Shown here piece after piece: positions 34,001 to 42,154 of a DNA stretch of 64,000 bases. This stretch comes from Nocardia rhizosphaerihabitans. Lineage in GTDB: Bacteria; Actinomycetota; Actinomycetes; Mycobacteriales; Mycobacteriaceae. Under the pieces are notes generated by a model. It made no database searches and was not told the DNA's origin. It saw only the letters and a list, made by a program, of their open reading frames with translations. The stretch lies in contig NZ_BMNE01000001.1 of NCBI RefSeq assembly GCF_014646295.1, forward strand, positions 434,001 to 498,000. Reading direction: 5' to 3'. Every line of letters begins with the position of its first letter. Position 1 is the stretch's first letter. The position numbers were made by a program, and so were the translations under genes.

Positions 34001-34409
34001 TGGCGTAGCGCCTGCCCACCCGATGCCCGGCACCCGGCAGGCCGAGATGACGCGCCAGAACAGCCGCCCACGGCTGGTCCGCGACCTCGTCGATCACCCG
34101 GAGCAAGGTCCACACCAGCCGCTGCCCGGCCCACGGATCGTCGGCGGGCGCGATCCCGCTCGCCGCGGCCAGCACCTCGGCTACCAGCGCCGTCGGCGCG
34201 GGAAACGCGATATTGGCGGCCACACCGTCACCCGTGCCCGCCACCCCGAGCACACCCGACAGCCGCTGCGCCAGCCAGCGCTCCACGCCCTTGGCGGGCA
34301 CCGCGACCACCTCGGTGGTGAACGGGTCGGCCGGAACGGCGCCGAGCACACCCGCCAGTCCGTCGGCCAGCGCGTCGGCGCGTTCGGCGCGATGGAGGTG
34401 CAACGGCAT
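31071..34409 (-). CDS. recC: RecBCD subunit RecC
   Basis: A 1112-residue inactive-helicase-type subunit that recognises DNA and splits strands in RecBCD. Diagnostic stretches are the N-terminal PLHLHRAERADALADGLAG followed by VVAVPAKGVERWLAQRLS, the central RDVLIMCPDVEAYAPLV and the C-terminal region ending in YLRYVWGRAPRFAQL. The ATG at 34409 begins at the normal RecC N-terminus; an ATG at 34493 would add an unrelated extension. First gene of the recCBD operon; it has no clear Shine-Dalgarno but a -10-like TATAAA placed for leaderless transcription. Confidence 0.93.
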   Translation of the reverse strand: MPLHLHRAERADALADGLAGVLGAVPADPFTTEVVAVPAKGVERWLAQRLSGVLGVAGTGDGVAANIAFPAPTALVAEVLAAASGIAPADDPWAGQRLVWTLLRVIDEVADQPWAAVLARHLGLPGAGHRVGRRYATAAHLATLFDSYAAQRPQLLLDWAAGADTDGAGGTVPDDLAWQPLLWRALRTAVGSPSPAERLAVACARLRAEPGSVDLPERLSLFGLTRLPADQLAVLTALAEHREVHLWLAHPSPAMWTALAEAMGTPQRGGVAPRSADHTVDLVHHPLLSGLARDVRELQQRLNPLLHNESHLPAEPAAITLLGAVQTAVRDDRVPGAGVLPDGTVEVHACHGPARQVEVLRDLLLTTFSADPTLQPRDVLIMCPDVEAYAPLVRAAFGHRGAGAVDLPVEGEHPAHQLRVRLADRGRAVTNPMLAVVIELLELADGRVTVTQVLDLAASETVRRRCGFDDDDIERLREWAAESGARWGIGQRQREAFGLADFAQNTLNAAVDRILLGVTADESGDDWLDLALPLDDVDSNDVDLAGRFAEFVDRLAVCLRDLRGPRPAAEWTAVLLRAVDLLTDVPDAHSWIRTEARREIVAATEHAGATPLRLADVAVLLTGRLAGGPGRANFRTGELTVCTLVPMRSVPHKVVFLLGLDDDVFPRPGTVDGDDLLARDPLVGERDARSEDRQLLLDAIMAAGEKLLILHTGADPVTGAARPPAVPVAELLDVLTAHVGRAAMDAVHVRHPLQSFDRRNFAPDRPRSFDTVALAGARAAARPSQPRPPLLTAPLPPAPLADVALAELIAFAEHPVRAFLWQRLGLRVPEEAEDIADQLPIELDGLAKWDLGERMLTARLTGADPAGLRAAEWRRGTLPPFGFGAAVLDEVEGTVDTLVRTALPDYEASPRAVDIAIDLGNGRTLAGTVPEVRGETLVRTTYSRLAPKHRLAAWVSLLALAATEDRSWRAISTGRGQFRSRPVARSVIVAPEAPAALAVLRDLVRLRDEGLCEPLPVAPAATAAYAERRFRGDSVADALLAAEHAFDGGPNGPDKFGDHTDRYLRYVWGRAPRFAQLAAESARAGEAESTRFGAVARRWWAPLLAAESQGQP

Positions 34410-34415
34410 CCGTTG

Positions 34416-34421
34416 TTTATA
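34416..34421 (-). promoter_or_regulatory. -10 element of a likely leaderless recCBD promoter
   Basis: On the minus strand TATAAA is separated by 6 nt (CAACGG) from the recC ATG. That spacing places the transcript start at the A of ATG, and no ribosome binding site is present. A TTGCGG 15 nt upstream is a weak -35 candidate. Confidence 0.45.
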
Positions 34422-34598
34422 CGCCCAGCGACCGACCCGCAATCGTGCGGCCCCGCCGTCGCCACCGACCAGGGCAAGTGAAATAGGCCACACCGCAAGG
34501 CGTTACCGGCCGCGCCTGCGCTACCAGGAAAACCGACCGTGGGATCGTTGTCGTTCGGGTGGGACAGTTCGGCCGCAGGCGAAAGGCTGGTCCGGTTC

Positions 34599-34805
34599 AT
34601 GATCGCGCAGGTGATTCCTCTGGTTCCCGATGGCGGTTTCATCGTCCGCCGCGCAGGCGCCCGCTGGGAGCTGATCAATTCCCGGCGCTACGGGCCGGAG
34701 CAGGTAGTGCACTCCTGGCCGCTCGATCAGCACGGCGAAGCGTTCGAACACTGCCATCGGCTCAACGGGTGCGCGATCGCGACACCGCACGCCGCCCATC
34801 ACTGA
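34599..34805 (+). CDS. Small hypothetical protein
   Basis: A 68-residue frame starting MIAQVIPLVPDGGFIVRRAG and ending with a His/Ala-rich tail. Third codon positions are mostly G or C, which favours a real gene, and the region is not claimed by any other convincing frame. An in-frame upstream start at 34539 would add 20 residues. No signal peptide, membrane segment or known family is recognised. It lies divergent from recC and before the serine hydrolase gene. Confidence 0.45.
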   Translation: MIAQVIPLVPDGGFIVRRAGARWELINSRRYGPEQVVHSWPLDQHGEAFEHCHRLNGCAIATPHAAHH

Positions 34806-34883
34806 GCGGAAAACCCGTGCGGCGCAACGGTGCTGTCACAACATCGCGGATTTCTTCGCAAATAGTGCGCTCGGGCGCCGGGT

Positions 34884-35786
34884 GTGCGAGTGTGGTCCCT
34901 CGTGCGTGACCGTTCCCCCTCCACCCGCGTCGTATCCCGGGTCGCAGCAACCGCCTGTCTCCTCGCCGCCGCGGCCGTCCTCACACCGGGCCTCCCCGTC
35001 CTGACCGCTCCGGCGCACGCCGCGCCGCCCGCGCTGACCCAGGTGTCGCTACCCGGCTTCGACAACGACATGAGTTCGCGGATCGCGCGGGTGAACGCCT
35101 ACCTGGCCGGGCGCCCCGGCGTCGTCGGCTACGTGCTGCGCGACCGCCAGACCGGCGGGATCTACGCCAACGAGCACGCCGAGAACCAGGTGTGGACCGC
35201 GTCGACGATCAAGCTCGCCATCGCCGCCGACCTGCTCAACCGGGCCAGGGCCGGCGCCATCGGCCTGTCCCCCGAGGACCGCACCAATATCGAGTCGATG
35301 CTGGCCACCTCCAACGATGCCGCCACCAACGTGCTGTGGAACAAGTACATCGGCCTCGACCGGATGGCCTACAACAACGCGTTCCGCGCCTACGGCATGG
35401 TCAGCCTGATCCCGCAGCCGACCATGTCCGCGATGTTCCCCGACTGGTCGTTCCAGAAGTGCACCGCCGCCGACCTCGACCGGCTGATGAACACCATCCT
35501 CGACACCATGCACCCCGACGATCTGGCCTACCTGCTCGACCGGATGCGGTCGGTCGACTCCAACCAGCACTGGGGCGTGTGGGGCGCGGGCTCGCGGATG
35601 CGTCCCGGTCTGAAGAACGGCTGGTCGGCCGAGGCCGACGGCTGGGTGGTCAACTCGGTCGGCGTCGCGGGCAACGGTGAGCGCTACACCCTCGCCATCA
35701 TGAACGCACTCGGCGCCGAGGGCGGCTACACCGAAGGGGCCGAGACGGACACCAAGGTGGCCGAGCTTCTGCTTGCCGGTCGCTGA
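34884..35786 (+). CDS. Exported serine hydrolase of the beta-lactamase/PBP fold
   Basis: A 300-residue protein. A signal peptide with Arg-rich start and hydrophobic core ends at about AHA-46. The catalytic S-x-x-K motif is S107-T-I-K110 (WTASTIKLAIAADLL). A second motif appears as ATSNDAA in the SDN position and the third as KNGW in place of KTG. No convincing general-base Glu of class A beta-lactamases is seen, so activity against beta-lactams is uncertain; a cell-wall or esterase role is equally possible. The start is a GTG at 34884 with a poor ribosome binding site; a GTG at 34902 is an alternative. Confidence 0.8.
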   Translation: MRVWSLVRDRSPSTRVVSRVAATACLLAAAAVLTPGLPVLTAPAHAAPPALTQVSLPGFDNDMSSRIARVNAYLAGRPGVVGYVLRDRQTGGIYANEHAENQVWTASTIKLAIAADLLNRARAGAIGLSPEDRTNIESMLATSNDAATNVLWNKYIGLDRMAYNNAFRAYGMVSLIPQPTMSAMFPDWSFQKCTAADLDRLMNTILDTMHPDDLAYLLDRMRSVDSNQHWGVWGAGSRMRPGLKNGWSAEADGWVVNSVGVAGNGERYTLAIMNALGAEGGYTEGAETDTKVAELLLAGR

Positions 35787-35823
35787 CCCTCCCCGTCCCG
35801 TATTCTCGATCTTGTCAGCCGGT

Positions 35824-35858
35824 CCGGGCGCCCTGGTGGATCTCACCGCGGCGCCCGG
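35824..35858 (+). terminator. Hairpin downstream of the serine hydrolase gene
   Basis: CCGGGCGCC (35824-35832) pairs with GGCGCCCGG (35850-35858) over a 17-nt loop. There is no T-run, as is common in high-GC actinobacteria. Confidence 0.45.
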
Positions 35859-35990
35859 CGCCCGGTGAAAGAACGCACCACAGCAAGATCGGAACCGGGA
35901 TCTCGTGGCGACGTCGCATCCGGAGCCGACTACGGTTAACCCTGTCACCACCATTGCGGGGCCCACCCCAGTCTGTCGAGGAGCAGGACG

Positions 35991-37424
35991 ATGAGCACTC
36001 AGTCTGTCGGGAACCAGCGACACCGTGTGGTGGTGATCGGTTCCGGGTTCGGCGGTTTGTTCGGCACCAGGCACCTGCGCAAGGCCGATGTCGACATCAC
36101 CCTGATCTCCAAGACCTCCACCCACCTGTTCCAGCCGCTGCTGTACCAGGTGGCCACCGGCATCCTCTCGACCGGCGAGATCGCGCCCGCTACCCGGCTG
36201 GTGCTGCGCAAGCAGAAGAACGCGCAAGTTCTGCTCGGTGACGTGCACGATATCGACCTGGTCAACAACACGGTCACCTCGCGACTACTCAACCGCGACA
36301 CCGTGACTCCCTTCGACAGCCTCATCGTCGCCACCGGCGCGCAGCAGTCGTACTTCGGCAACGACCACTTCGCCACCTTCGCGCCCGGCATGAAGACCAT
36401 CGACGACGCGCTCGAACTGCGCGCCCGCATCCTCGGCTCCTTCGAGCAGGCCGAGCTGGCGACCACCCAGGCAGAGCGCGACCGGCTGATGACGTTCATC
36501 GTCGTCGGTGCCGGCCCCACCGGTGTCGAACTCGCGGGCCAGATCGCCGAACTCGCCGACCGCACGCTCGACGGCACTTTCCGCACCATCGACCCGCGCG
36601 ACGCGCGCGTCATCCTGCTCGAGGGCGCCGGCGCGGTGCTCGGCCCGATGGGGCCGAAGCTGGGCGCCAAGGCCGCCAAGCGGCTCGAGAAGATGGGCGT
36701 GGAGATCCAGCTCAACGCCATGGTGACCGATGTCGACGCGCACGGTGTCGTCGTCAAGGACGCCGACGGCAGCACCCGCCGGATCGAAGCCACCTGCAAG
36801 GTGTGGTCGGCCGGTGTGCAGGCCAGCCCGCTGGGCAAGATGATCGCCGAGCGTTCCGACGGCACCGAAGTCGACCGGGCCGGTCGCGTGATCGTGGAAC
36901 CGGACCTCACCGTCAAGGGTCATCCGAACGTCTTCGTCGTCGGCGACCTCATGTCGGTGCCGGGTGTGCCGGGTCAGGCGCAGGGCGCGATCCAGGGCTC
37001 GACGTATGCGGCCAAGGCCATCAAGGCCGGGCTCAAGGGACAGACCCCCGAGCAGCGGGCGCCGTTCAAGTACTTCAACAAGGGCTCGATGGCGACGATC
37101 TCGCGCTTCGACGCCGTCTGCCAGATCGGCAAGATCGAGTTCAGCGGTTTCCTCGCCTGGCTGGCCTGGCTGGCGCTGCACCTCTACTACCTGGTGGGAT
37201 ACCGCAGCCGGATCGTCACCGTGATCGGCTGGTTCGTCTCGTTCCTCGGCCGCAACCGCGGTCAGATGGCCGCCACCGAGCAGTGGGTCTTCGCCCGGCT
37301 GGCGATCGAGGAGGTCCAGTCCGACCAGGCCGACGCCGACGAACTCGCGGCGGCGCTCGGCGCGCCGCCCGGCAACAACAGCAAGCCGGCGCGGGTGCGC
37401 GAGCAGCAGCGCGAAGTCGGCTAG
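35991..37424 (+). CDS. ndh: Type II NADH dehydrogenase
   Basis: A 477-residue single-subunit, non-proton-pumping NADH:menaquinone oxidoreductase at the inner face of the membrane. The FAD site is VVVIGSGFGGLFGTRHL (about 12-28) and the NADH site is FIVVGAGPTGVELAGQIAEL (about 167-186). The FAD-contacting VFVVGDLMSVPG precedes the C-terminal membrane-anchoring helix FLAWLAWLALHLYYLVGY. Length and order match mycobacterial Ndh. It stands alone between two terminator-like hairpins. Confidence 0.95.
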   Translation: MSTQSVGNQRHRVVVIGSGFGGLFGTRHLRKADVDITLISKTSTHLFQPLLYQVATGILSTGEIAPATRLVLRKQKNAQVLLGDVHDIDLVNNTVTSRLLNRDTVTPFDSLIVATGAQQSYFGNDHFATFAPGMKTIDDALELRARILGSFEQAELATTQAERDRLMTFIVVGAGPTGVELAGQIAELADRTLDGTFRTIDPRDARVILLEGAGAVLGPMGPKLGAKAAKRLEKMGVEIQLNAMVTDVDAHGVVVKDADGSTRRIEATCKVWSAGVQASPLGKMIAERSDGTEVDRAGRVIVEPDLTVKGHPNVFVVGDLMSVPGVPGQAQGAIQGSTYAAKAIKAGLKGQTPEQRAPFKYFNKGSMATISRFDAVCQIGKIEFSGFLAWLAWLALHLYYLVGYRSRIVTVIGWFVSFLGRNRGQMAATEQWVFARLAIEEVQSDQADADELAAALGAPPGNNSKPARVREQQREVG

Positions 37425-37437
37425 TCCACGCCTCAGG

Positions 37438-37470
37438 AAGGCCGGGTGGTTCCCCGAACCGCCCGGCCTT
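37438..37470 (+). terminator. Strong hairpin terminator after ndh
   Basis: AAGGCCGGGTGGTTC (37438-37452) pairs with GAACCGCCCGGCCTT (37456-37470) with one G-T pair and a 3-nt loop. It starts 14 nt after the ndh stop codon. Confidence 0.8.
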
Positions 37471-37599
37471 CGTCGTTCCGGTTGCCTTCGCGCACACCGG
37501 CATTCCGGGGTGCCATCGTTTCGCACCCATCCGAGTCCGGCACCGGTCCGAATGTCGGAGGTCATATGTGAGACCAATCCCCAGGATGAAAGGTGATCT

Positions 37600-38409
37600 A
37601 TGGCGACGGGGAAACACAGGGCACCGAGCCCGCAGCGACAAAGGGTAGGTTCGGTCGTCGCGGCTGGAGCGGTCCCCCTGGTCATGGCCCTGATCGGCAC
37701 GGGCACCGCGAATGCCGATCCCGCGCAGGCGGCGGTGACCCAGTCCGAACACCCGGCCGGACCGGAGTTCGACGCGGTGGCGCCCAACGCCACTCCGTAT
37801 GTGGGCCAGCAGATGCCGGAGAATACGCGCAGCTCGCTGCAATGGTCGCGGACCGGCCCGGAAACGGATTACCTGTCGCCGGTGGGCACGCTGCACGCGC
37901 CGACCCCGGTCGCACCGGTGCCGCCGATCCTGCCGCCGCCGGGCCAGTTCCGCTTCGGTGACCAGCTGGTTCCGGTGCCGGACTTCGTTCCGGTCGACAC
38001 GTCGATCCAGATCAACGACGCCTCGGCCAACACCGAGGCCAATCTCGCGACGTTCCTCGACTCGGTCGGGCTCGAGCGCAGCCGTTCGGACCGGATCGCG
38101 TCGTCGACCCTCGGCTCCGCCGCGCGCGGCGCCGCGGTCGGGTCGACGGTGGCCACACCCTTCGCCATGGCGGCGAGCACGGCAGGCGCGGTGGCCGGCC
38201 TCGTCACCGGTGTCGTCTTCTTGCCGATCGGCCTGGTCGCAGGCCCGATCCTGGGCGGAATGGCCGCCTACACGGCGGTGTCGGTGCCGTTCACGATCGT
38301 CGGCGCCGGAATCGGCGCGGCGGTGGGTGCGGCGAGCGGTTTCCTCGCTCCGCCGCGAGCGGCGACGCCGGATTCGATCGCCGACGACGCGGTGATGGTC
38401 AGCGCCTGA
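37600..38409 (+). CDS. Exported Ala/Gly-rich hydrophobic protein of unknown function
   Basis: A 269-residue protein. A basic N-terminus and hydrophobic core (VGSVVAAGAVPLVMALIGTG) end in TANADP, a typical signal cleavage site. A Pro-rich middle (about 90-130) is followed by a C-terminal block of Ala/Gly-rich hydrophobic helices (about 175-250). This resembles small secreted proteins of unknown function in Nocardia and relatives, but I cannot name a family. AAAGGTG lies 5 nt before the ATG. It is monocistronic, bounded by hairpins on both sides. Confidence 0.75.
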   Translation: MATGKHRAPSPQRQRVGSVVAAGAVPLVMALIGTGTANADPAQAAVTQSEHPAGPEFDAVAPNATPYVGQQMPENTRSSLQWSRTGPETDYLSPVGTLHAPTPVAPVPPILPPPGQFRFGDQLVPVPDFVPVDTSIQINDASANTEANLATFLDSVGLERSRSDRIASSTLGSAARGAAVGSTVATPFAMAASTAGAVAGLVTGVVFLPIGLVAGPILGGMAAYTAVSVPFTIVGAGIGAAVGAASGFLAPPRAATPDSIADDAVMVSA

Positions 38410-38426
38410 TCCTCGGGCACACAGCA

Positions 38427-38456
38427 GTGGGAGCCGGATATCCGTCCGGCTCCCAC
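38427..38456. terminator. Bidirectional hairpin between the exported protein gene and ureD
   Basis: GTGGGAGCCGGA (38427-38438) pairs with TCCGGCTCCCAC (38445-38456) over a 6-nt loop, followed by CGTTGTTTC on the plus strand. It serves two convergent genes. Confidence 0.8.
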
Positions 38457-38470
38457 CGTTGTTTCGTGCG

Positions 38471-39148
38471 CTATCCGACGGCCGCCGCGACCGGCACGCC
38501 GGCACTCAGACGAGTACTCGTGCGGGTCGCGAGGGAACCACCGGCGGCCAGCGGCAACCGAACCGCGTCGATACTTCCCGCCGAGGCGGCTCGCTCGTCC
38601 GGATAGACCAGTTCGCTGTCGAGCGCGCGCGGCGCGCGCAGCCGGTCATCGGTGGACGCCCCCGCACCGAGCTCGAGGCGGTGCCGCAGCAACGGGATCT
38701 CCCCGAGGTCGGCCACCAGGTCACCGCGCCATCCGCCGCTGTCCTCCCCGCTGCGCCCGACCTGCACGCGCTCGCGCAGTCGCAGCCGGGCATCGGGCGC
38801 CAGCTGGACCATGGTCACCGTGTGATGGTGCGCGCCGCCTGCCACGATCGTGGGCTCCGGGTCGAAATCCAGTTCGGCGCCCGCCCCGATCTCGAATCGC
38901 CAGTGCGCCACCGACAGCGGGGTGCGGGTGCTCGGCAGCGCGATCGTCGCGGCCACCGACCGGACGATCAGCCGCGCGCCGGGCAGCACCACGATGCTGA
39001 TGGCGAGTTCGTCCCCGCCGAGCGGGGTCGCGGCCGTGCCGATCAGATGCACGGTGTCGGCACCGGTGTACCGCCCGGCCAGGCCACCCACCGCCTCGAT
39101 GCGGGGCAGCCTGCCCGGCGCGGCGACGATGCTCAGCTCAGTGCGCAA
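38471..39148 (-). CDS. ureD: Urease accessory protein UreD
   Basis: A 225-residue UreD/UreH, the scaffold that joins UreF and UreG on apo-urease for nickel insertion. Family features are the N-terminal [21 protein letters not shown], the central [20 protein letters not shown] and [19 protein letters not shown]. The only start that gives a normal N-terminus is a TTG at 39148, inside the end of ureG (11-nt overlap), which implies translational coupling. Last gene of the ureF-ureG-ureD operon. Confidence 0.88.
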   Translation of the reverse strand: MRTELSIVAAPGRLPRIEAVGGLAGRYTGADTVHLIGTAATPLGGDELAISIVVLPGARLIVRSVAATIALPSTRTPLSVAHWRFEIGAGAELDFDPEPTIVAGGAHHHTVTMVQLAPDARLRLRERVQVGRSGEDSGGWRGDLVADLGEIPLLRHRLELGAGASTDDRLRAPRALDSELVYPDERAASAGSIDAVRLPLAAGGSLATRTSTRLSAGVPVAAAVG

Positions 39149-39845
39149 CGCCGGTGGCCGCGTCCTGCTCGGCGACGATCCGCAGCTGCTCGCGCACCCA
39201 GGCCAGCACCGGGGTGGCGGCCGGGTCGTCGGTCAGCGACACCAGGGCGGTGGGGCGGCCATCGCGCACCTTGGCCGCGTCGCGTTCCATGACGCCCAGA
39301 TCCGCGCCGACCAGCGGCGCGAGGTCGGTCTTGTTCACCACCAGCAGGTCGGAGAAGGTGACGCCGGGGCCGCCCTTGCGCGGCACCTTGTCGCCGCCCG
39401 CCACGTCGACGACGAAGATCTGCACGTCGATCAGGCCGGAGGAGAACGTCGCGGTGAGATTGTCGCCGCCGGATTCCACCAGGATCAGATCCAGCGGCGG
39501 GTTGGCCGCGACCAGGTCGTCGATGGCGTCGAGGTTGGCGGTGATGTCGTCGCGGATGGCAGTGTGCGGGCAGCCGCCGGTCTGCACGGCGGTGATCCGC
39601 TCGTCGGGCAGCACGGCGTGCCTGCGCAGGAAGTCCGCGTCCTCGGTGGTGTAGATGTCGTTGGTCAGCACGGCCAGGGACAGTTCCTCGCGCAGCTGCC
39701 TGCACAGGGCGGCGACCAGCGCGGTCTTGCCGGAGCCGACCGGGCCGCCGATGCCGATGCGCAGCGCCTCACCCGGCGCGCGGTGGCGCTTGGGGCGGTC
39801 GTGGCTGTGATCGTGCGGTTCGCCATCGATCAGATGGGGAGGCAT
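39138..39845 (-). CDS. ureG: Urease accessory GTPase UreG
   Basis: A 235-residue SIMIBI GTPase that powers nickel delivery to urease. The N-terminus carries a short His/Asp-rich metal-binding run (HDHSHDR). The P-loop is [11 protein letters not shown], the switch region has [12 protein letters not shown], the metal-site CPH motif is in [11 protein letters not shown], and NKTDL gives guanine specificity. A GAGAAGGAG ribosome binding site precedes the ATG. It lies 36 nt after ureF and overlaps ureD. Confidence 0.95.
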   Translation of the reverse strand: MPPHLIDGEPHDHSHDRPKRHRAPGEALRIGIGGPVGSGKTALVAALCRQLREELSLAVLTNDIYTTEDADFLRRHAVLPDERITAVQTGGCPHTAIRDDITANLDAIDDLVAANPPLDLILVESGGDNLTATFSSGLIDVQIFVVDVAGGDKVPRKGGPGVTFSDLLVVNKTDLAPLVGADLGVMERDAAKVRDGRPTALVSLTDDPAATPVLAWVREQLRIVAEQDAATGVAH

Positions 39846-39881
39846 GGGAACTCCTTCTCGTGGGGACGGGATTCGGGGCGG

Positions 39882-40532
39882 CTAGGACGCGAACAACGGC
39901 ATGTCGCGGTGCAGATGACGTTCGGCCAGCGCGTCCTGCACCGGATCCGACAGTGCGGCGAGACCGGTGGCGGCTTCGGCGGCGATCCGGTCGCACAGCG
40001 GTGCGAGCCGCATCGTGCCCGCGGCGATGGCGGCGGGATCGAGGGCGAGCAGGCGCTGGGCGGCGGTGGCGGCGCCGGTGAGCGTCGTGTAGACGACCAC
40101 GCCGGCGAGCTGTTCGGGGTCGGCCGCACAGGCGGCGCCGACCATGCCGAACACCGTCGACAGATGCGGCCGGGCTCCGGCGGGAGCCCAATCATGGTGC
40201 GGCCACAATTGTTTGGCCAGTCGCAGCAGCCCGCGGCCTTGGGCGCGCGAGGCGGCGCGGGCCGCGGGCGACGGCGTGCGCGCGTCGGCTTCGAGCTCGG
40301 CGCGTTCCGGGGTCAGCGTCGCGGCGCACACCGCGGCAGCGAGCGAGGCGGCCACGAGCCCGGAGGTCGCGATCCGCCGGCGCAGGTACAGCTCGACACT
40401 CGCGGTGTCGCGCACCAGCCCCGACGACACCGCTTCCTCGACACCGCCGGAGTGCACGTGCCCACCGATCGGCAAGCGCGAATCGGCCAGCGCGAGCAAT
40501 GTCGCCAGGCCGGCCGCACCCTCGTTTCGCAT
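39882..40532 (-). CDS. ureF: Urease accessory protein UreF
   Basis: A 216-residue all-helical UreF, thought to act as the fidelity factor for UreG GTPase during urease activation. Family motifs are the N-terminal LLALADSRLPIGGHVHSGGVEEAV and the C-terminal DPVQDALAERHLHRDMPLFAS. It is the first gene of the accessory operon. The usual partners ureA, ureB and ureC are not upstream; the next gene on that side is an unrelated MFS exporter 62 nt away. Confidence 0.92.
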   Translation of the reverse strand: MRNEGAAGLATLLALADSRLPIGGHVHSGGVEEAVSSGLVRDTASVELYLRRRIATSGLVAASLAAAVCAATLTPERAELEADARTPSPAARAASRAQGRGLLRLAKQLWPHHDWAPAGARPHLSTVFGMVGAACAADPEQLAGVVVYTTLTGAATAAQRLLALDPAAIAAGTMRLAPLCDRIAAEAATGLAALSDPVQDALAERHLHRDMPLFAS

Positions 40533-40593
40533 CCGCCGATCCTATGCAACGAACCTGGACATCCGCCCGGTGAGGCCGATCGGTGGTCGTCGC

Positions 40594-42063
40594 TCAGCGG
40601 GTGTTGCGTGCCGAGCGCCAGGCCAGCACCGCCATCGCGATCAGCAGCAACGCGCCGCCCGCGGTCGCGACATGCATACCGCTGACGAAGGATTCGCGCG
40701 CGGCATCGATCAGGCCGGTGTCACCGTTCGCGTGGGTGAGTGTCTCGCCGAGAGTGTCGCCGAAGTCGCCGCCGGACCGGAAGACGAGCGCGGCAACCGA
40801 ACCCAGCAGTGCCAGGCCGAGCGCGTTGCCCAGCTCGAAACTGGTCTCGGAGATGCCGACCGCCGAGCCTGCCCGTTCGGCGGGGACGGCCGACACGGCC
40901 ACATCCGACACCAGCGTGAACGAGATGCCGTAGCCGATACCGGCGATCATCGAGCCCAGGATGTACCAGACCAAGCCGCCGTCGACACCGACGCCGAGCA
41001 GCATCAGATTGCCGACCGCCGACATCACCAGGGCGAGCGTGAACGTCGCCCGCACGCCGAGCCTGCGCCCGACCCGCGCGCCACTCATCGAGAACACGAA
41101 CACCGCGACCGCCATCGGAATACCCAGCAGCGCGGCCTGCAACGGATCGCGGCCGGTCACCGACTGCAGGTAGACGCTGGTCAGATAGCTCAGCGCGGCC
41201 AGCGACATCATGCCGACCAGGCTCGCCCCGATCGCCACCCGGAACAGCGGCCGGGTGAACAGGCTCAGGTCGAGCAGCGGCTCGGCCAGGTGCCGCTGCC
41301 TGCGCACGAACGCCACCAGCACGACGACACCGATCGCGGCGATCACCAGCGAGGTGAGGTCGAAGCCCTCGGCGGCGATGTGCTTGATCCCGTAGATCAC
41401 CGGCAGGATGCCGCCGATCGACAGCGCGACGCTGGGCAGGTCGAGCGGGCCGAGCGCGGCCGACCGGTGCTCGGGCAGCAGAATCGGCCCGAAGACGAGC
41501 AGGATCGCCAGCACCGGGATGTTGATCAGGAACACCGAACCCCACCAGAAGTGGTGCAGCAGCAGCCCGCCGATGATCGGCCCGACGGCCGAGCCGCCGG
41601 CGAAGAACGCGGTCCAGACGCCGATCGCGGTCGCGCGCTCGCGGGCATCGGGGAACAGGCTCGAGATCAGCGCGAGGCTCGACGGCAGCAGGGTCGCGCC
41701 GCCGATGCCCATCAGCACGCGCGCGGCGATGAGGATCGCGGCGGTCGGGGCGAACGCGGCGAGCACGGAGGCGAGGCCGAAGACGGTGGCGCCGACGAGC
41801 AGGATGTTGCGCCTGCCGATCCGGTCGCCGAGGTTGCCCATGGTGATGAGCAGACCCGCCAGCATGAAGCCGTAGATGTCGAGGATCCAGAGCTGCTGGG
41901 AGGCACTGGGATCCAGGTCGGCCGTGAGGGTCGGCATGGCGAGGAACAGCACCGAGATGTCCATCGACACCAGCAGCACCGGCAGCAGCAGCACGCCCAA
42001 TCCGAGCCATGCGCGGCGTCCACCGGCGACTGCGGTGGGCACCGCCGGTTCCAGCTTCGTCAT
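40594..42063 (-). CDS. MFS drug exporter, DHA2 (14-helix) family
   Basis: A 489-residue, highly hydrophobic protein with about 14 membrane segments. Motif A is GNLGDRIGRRNILLVG and the antiporter-type motif C region follows near LGIPMAVAVFVFSM. The N-terminus SMDISVLFLAMPTLTADL is typical of QacA/EmrB-like exporters. The ATG at 42063 is preferred because GGAAGGA lies about 7 nt upstream, while an earlier in-frame start would run into the operator. It is divergent from a TetR gene with two operators between them, so it is very likely repressed by that TetR and induced by its substrate. Confidence 0.92.
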   Translation of the reverse strand: MTKLEPAVPTAVAGGRRAWLGLGVLLLPVLLVSMDISVLFLAMPTLTADLDPSASQQLWILDIYGFMLAGLLITMGNLGDRIGRRNILLVGATVFGLASVLAAFAPTAAILIAARVLMGIGGATLLPSSLALISSLFPDARERATAIGVWTAFFAGGSAVGPIIGGLLLHHFWWGSVFLINIPVLAILLVFGPILLPEHRSAALGPLDLPSVALSIGGILPVIYGIKHIAAEGFDLTSLVIAAIGVVVLVAFVRRQRHLAEPLLDLSLFTRPLFRVAIGASLVGMMSLAALSYLTSVYLQSVTGRDPLQAALLGIPMAVAVFVFSMSGARVGRRLGVRATFTLALVMSAVGNLMLLGVGVDGGLVWYILGSMIAGIGYGISFTLVSDVAVSAVPAERAGSAVGISETSFELGNALGLALLGSVAALVFRSGGDFGDTLGETLTHANGDTGLIDAARESFVSGMHVATAGGALLLIAMAVLAWRSARNTR

Positions 42064-42087
42064 TCCGACATCCTTCCAGGGGTTTGC

Positions 42088-42120
42088 GTACACCGTACGC
42101 GGGGAACGGGTACAGTGTAC
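42088..42120. promoter_or_regulatory. Twin TetR operators between the MFS exporter and its regulator
   Basis: Two 11-bp palindromes, GTACACCGTAC (42088-42098) and GTACAGTGTAC (42110-42120), share GTAC-N3-GTAC arms. Their centres are 22 bp apart, two helical turns, so two dimers would bind the same DNA face. They sit 25 nt from the exporter start and 34 nt from the regulator start and can control both genes. Confidence 0.75.
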
Positions 42121-42154
42121 GCACGCAAGGGCAAAATCGAAAGTGAGTCATGGG

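Noticed and set aside
31233..34481. A 1082-codon open frame antisense to recC
   Set aside because: Same shadow effect; rich in Gly, Arg and Gln with no recognisable domain, while recC is convincing.
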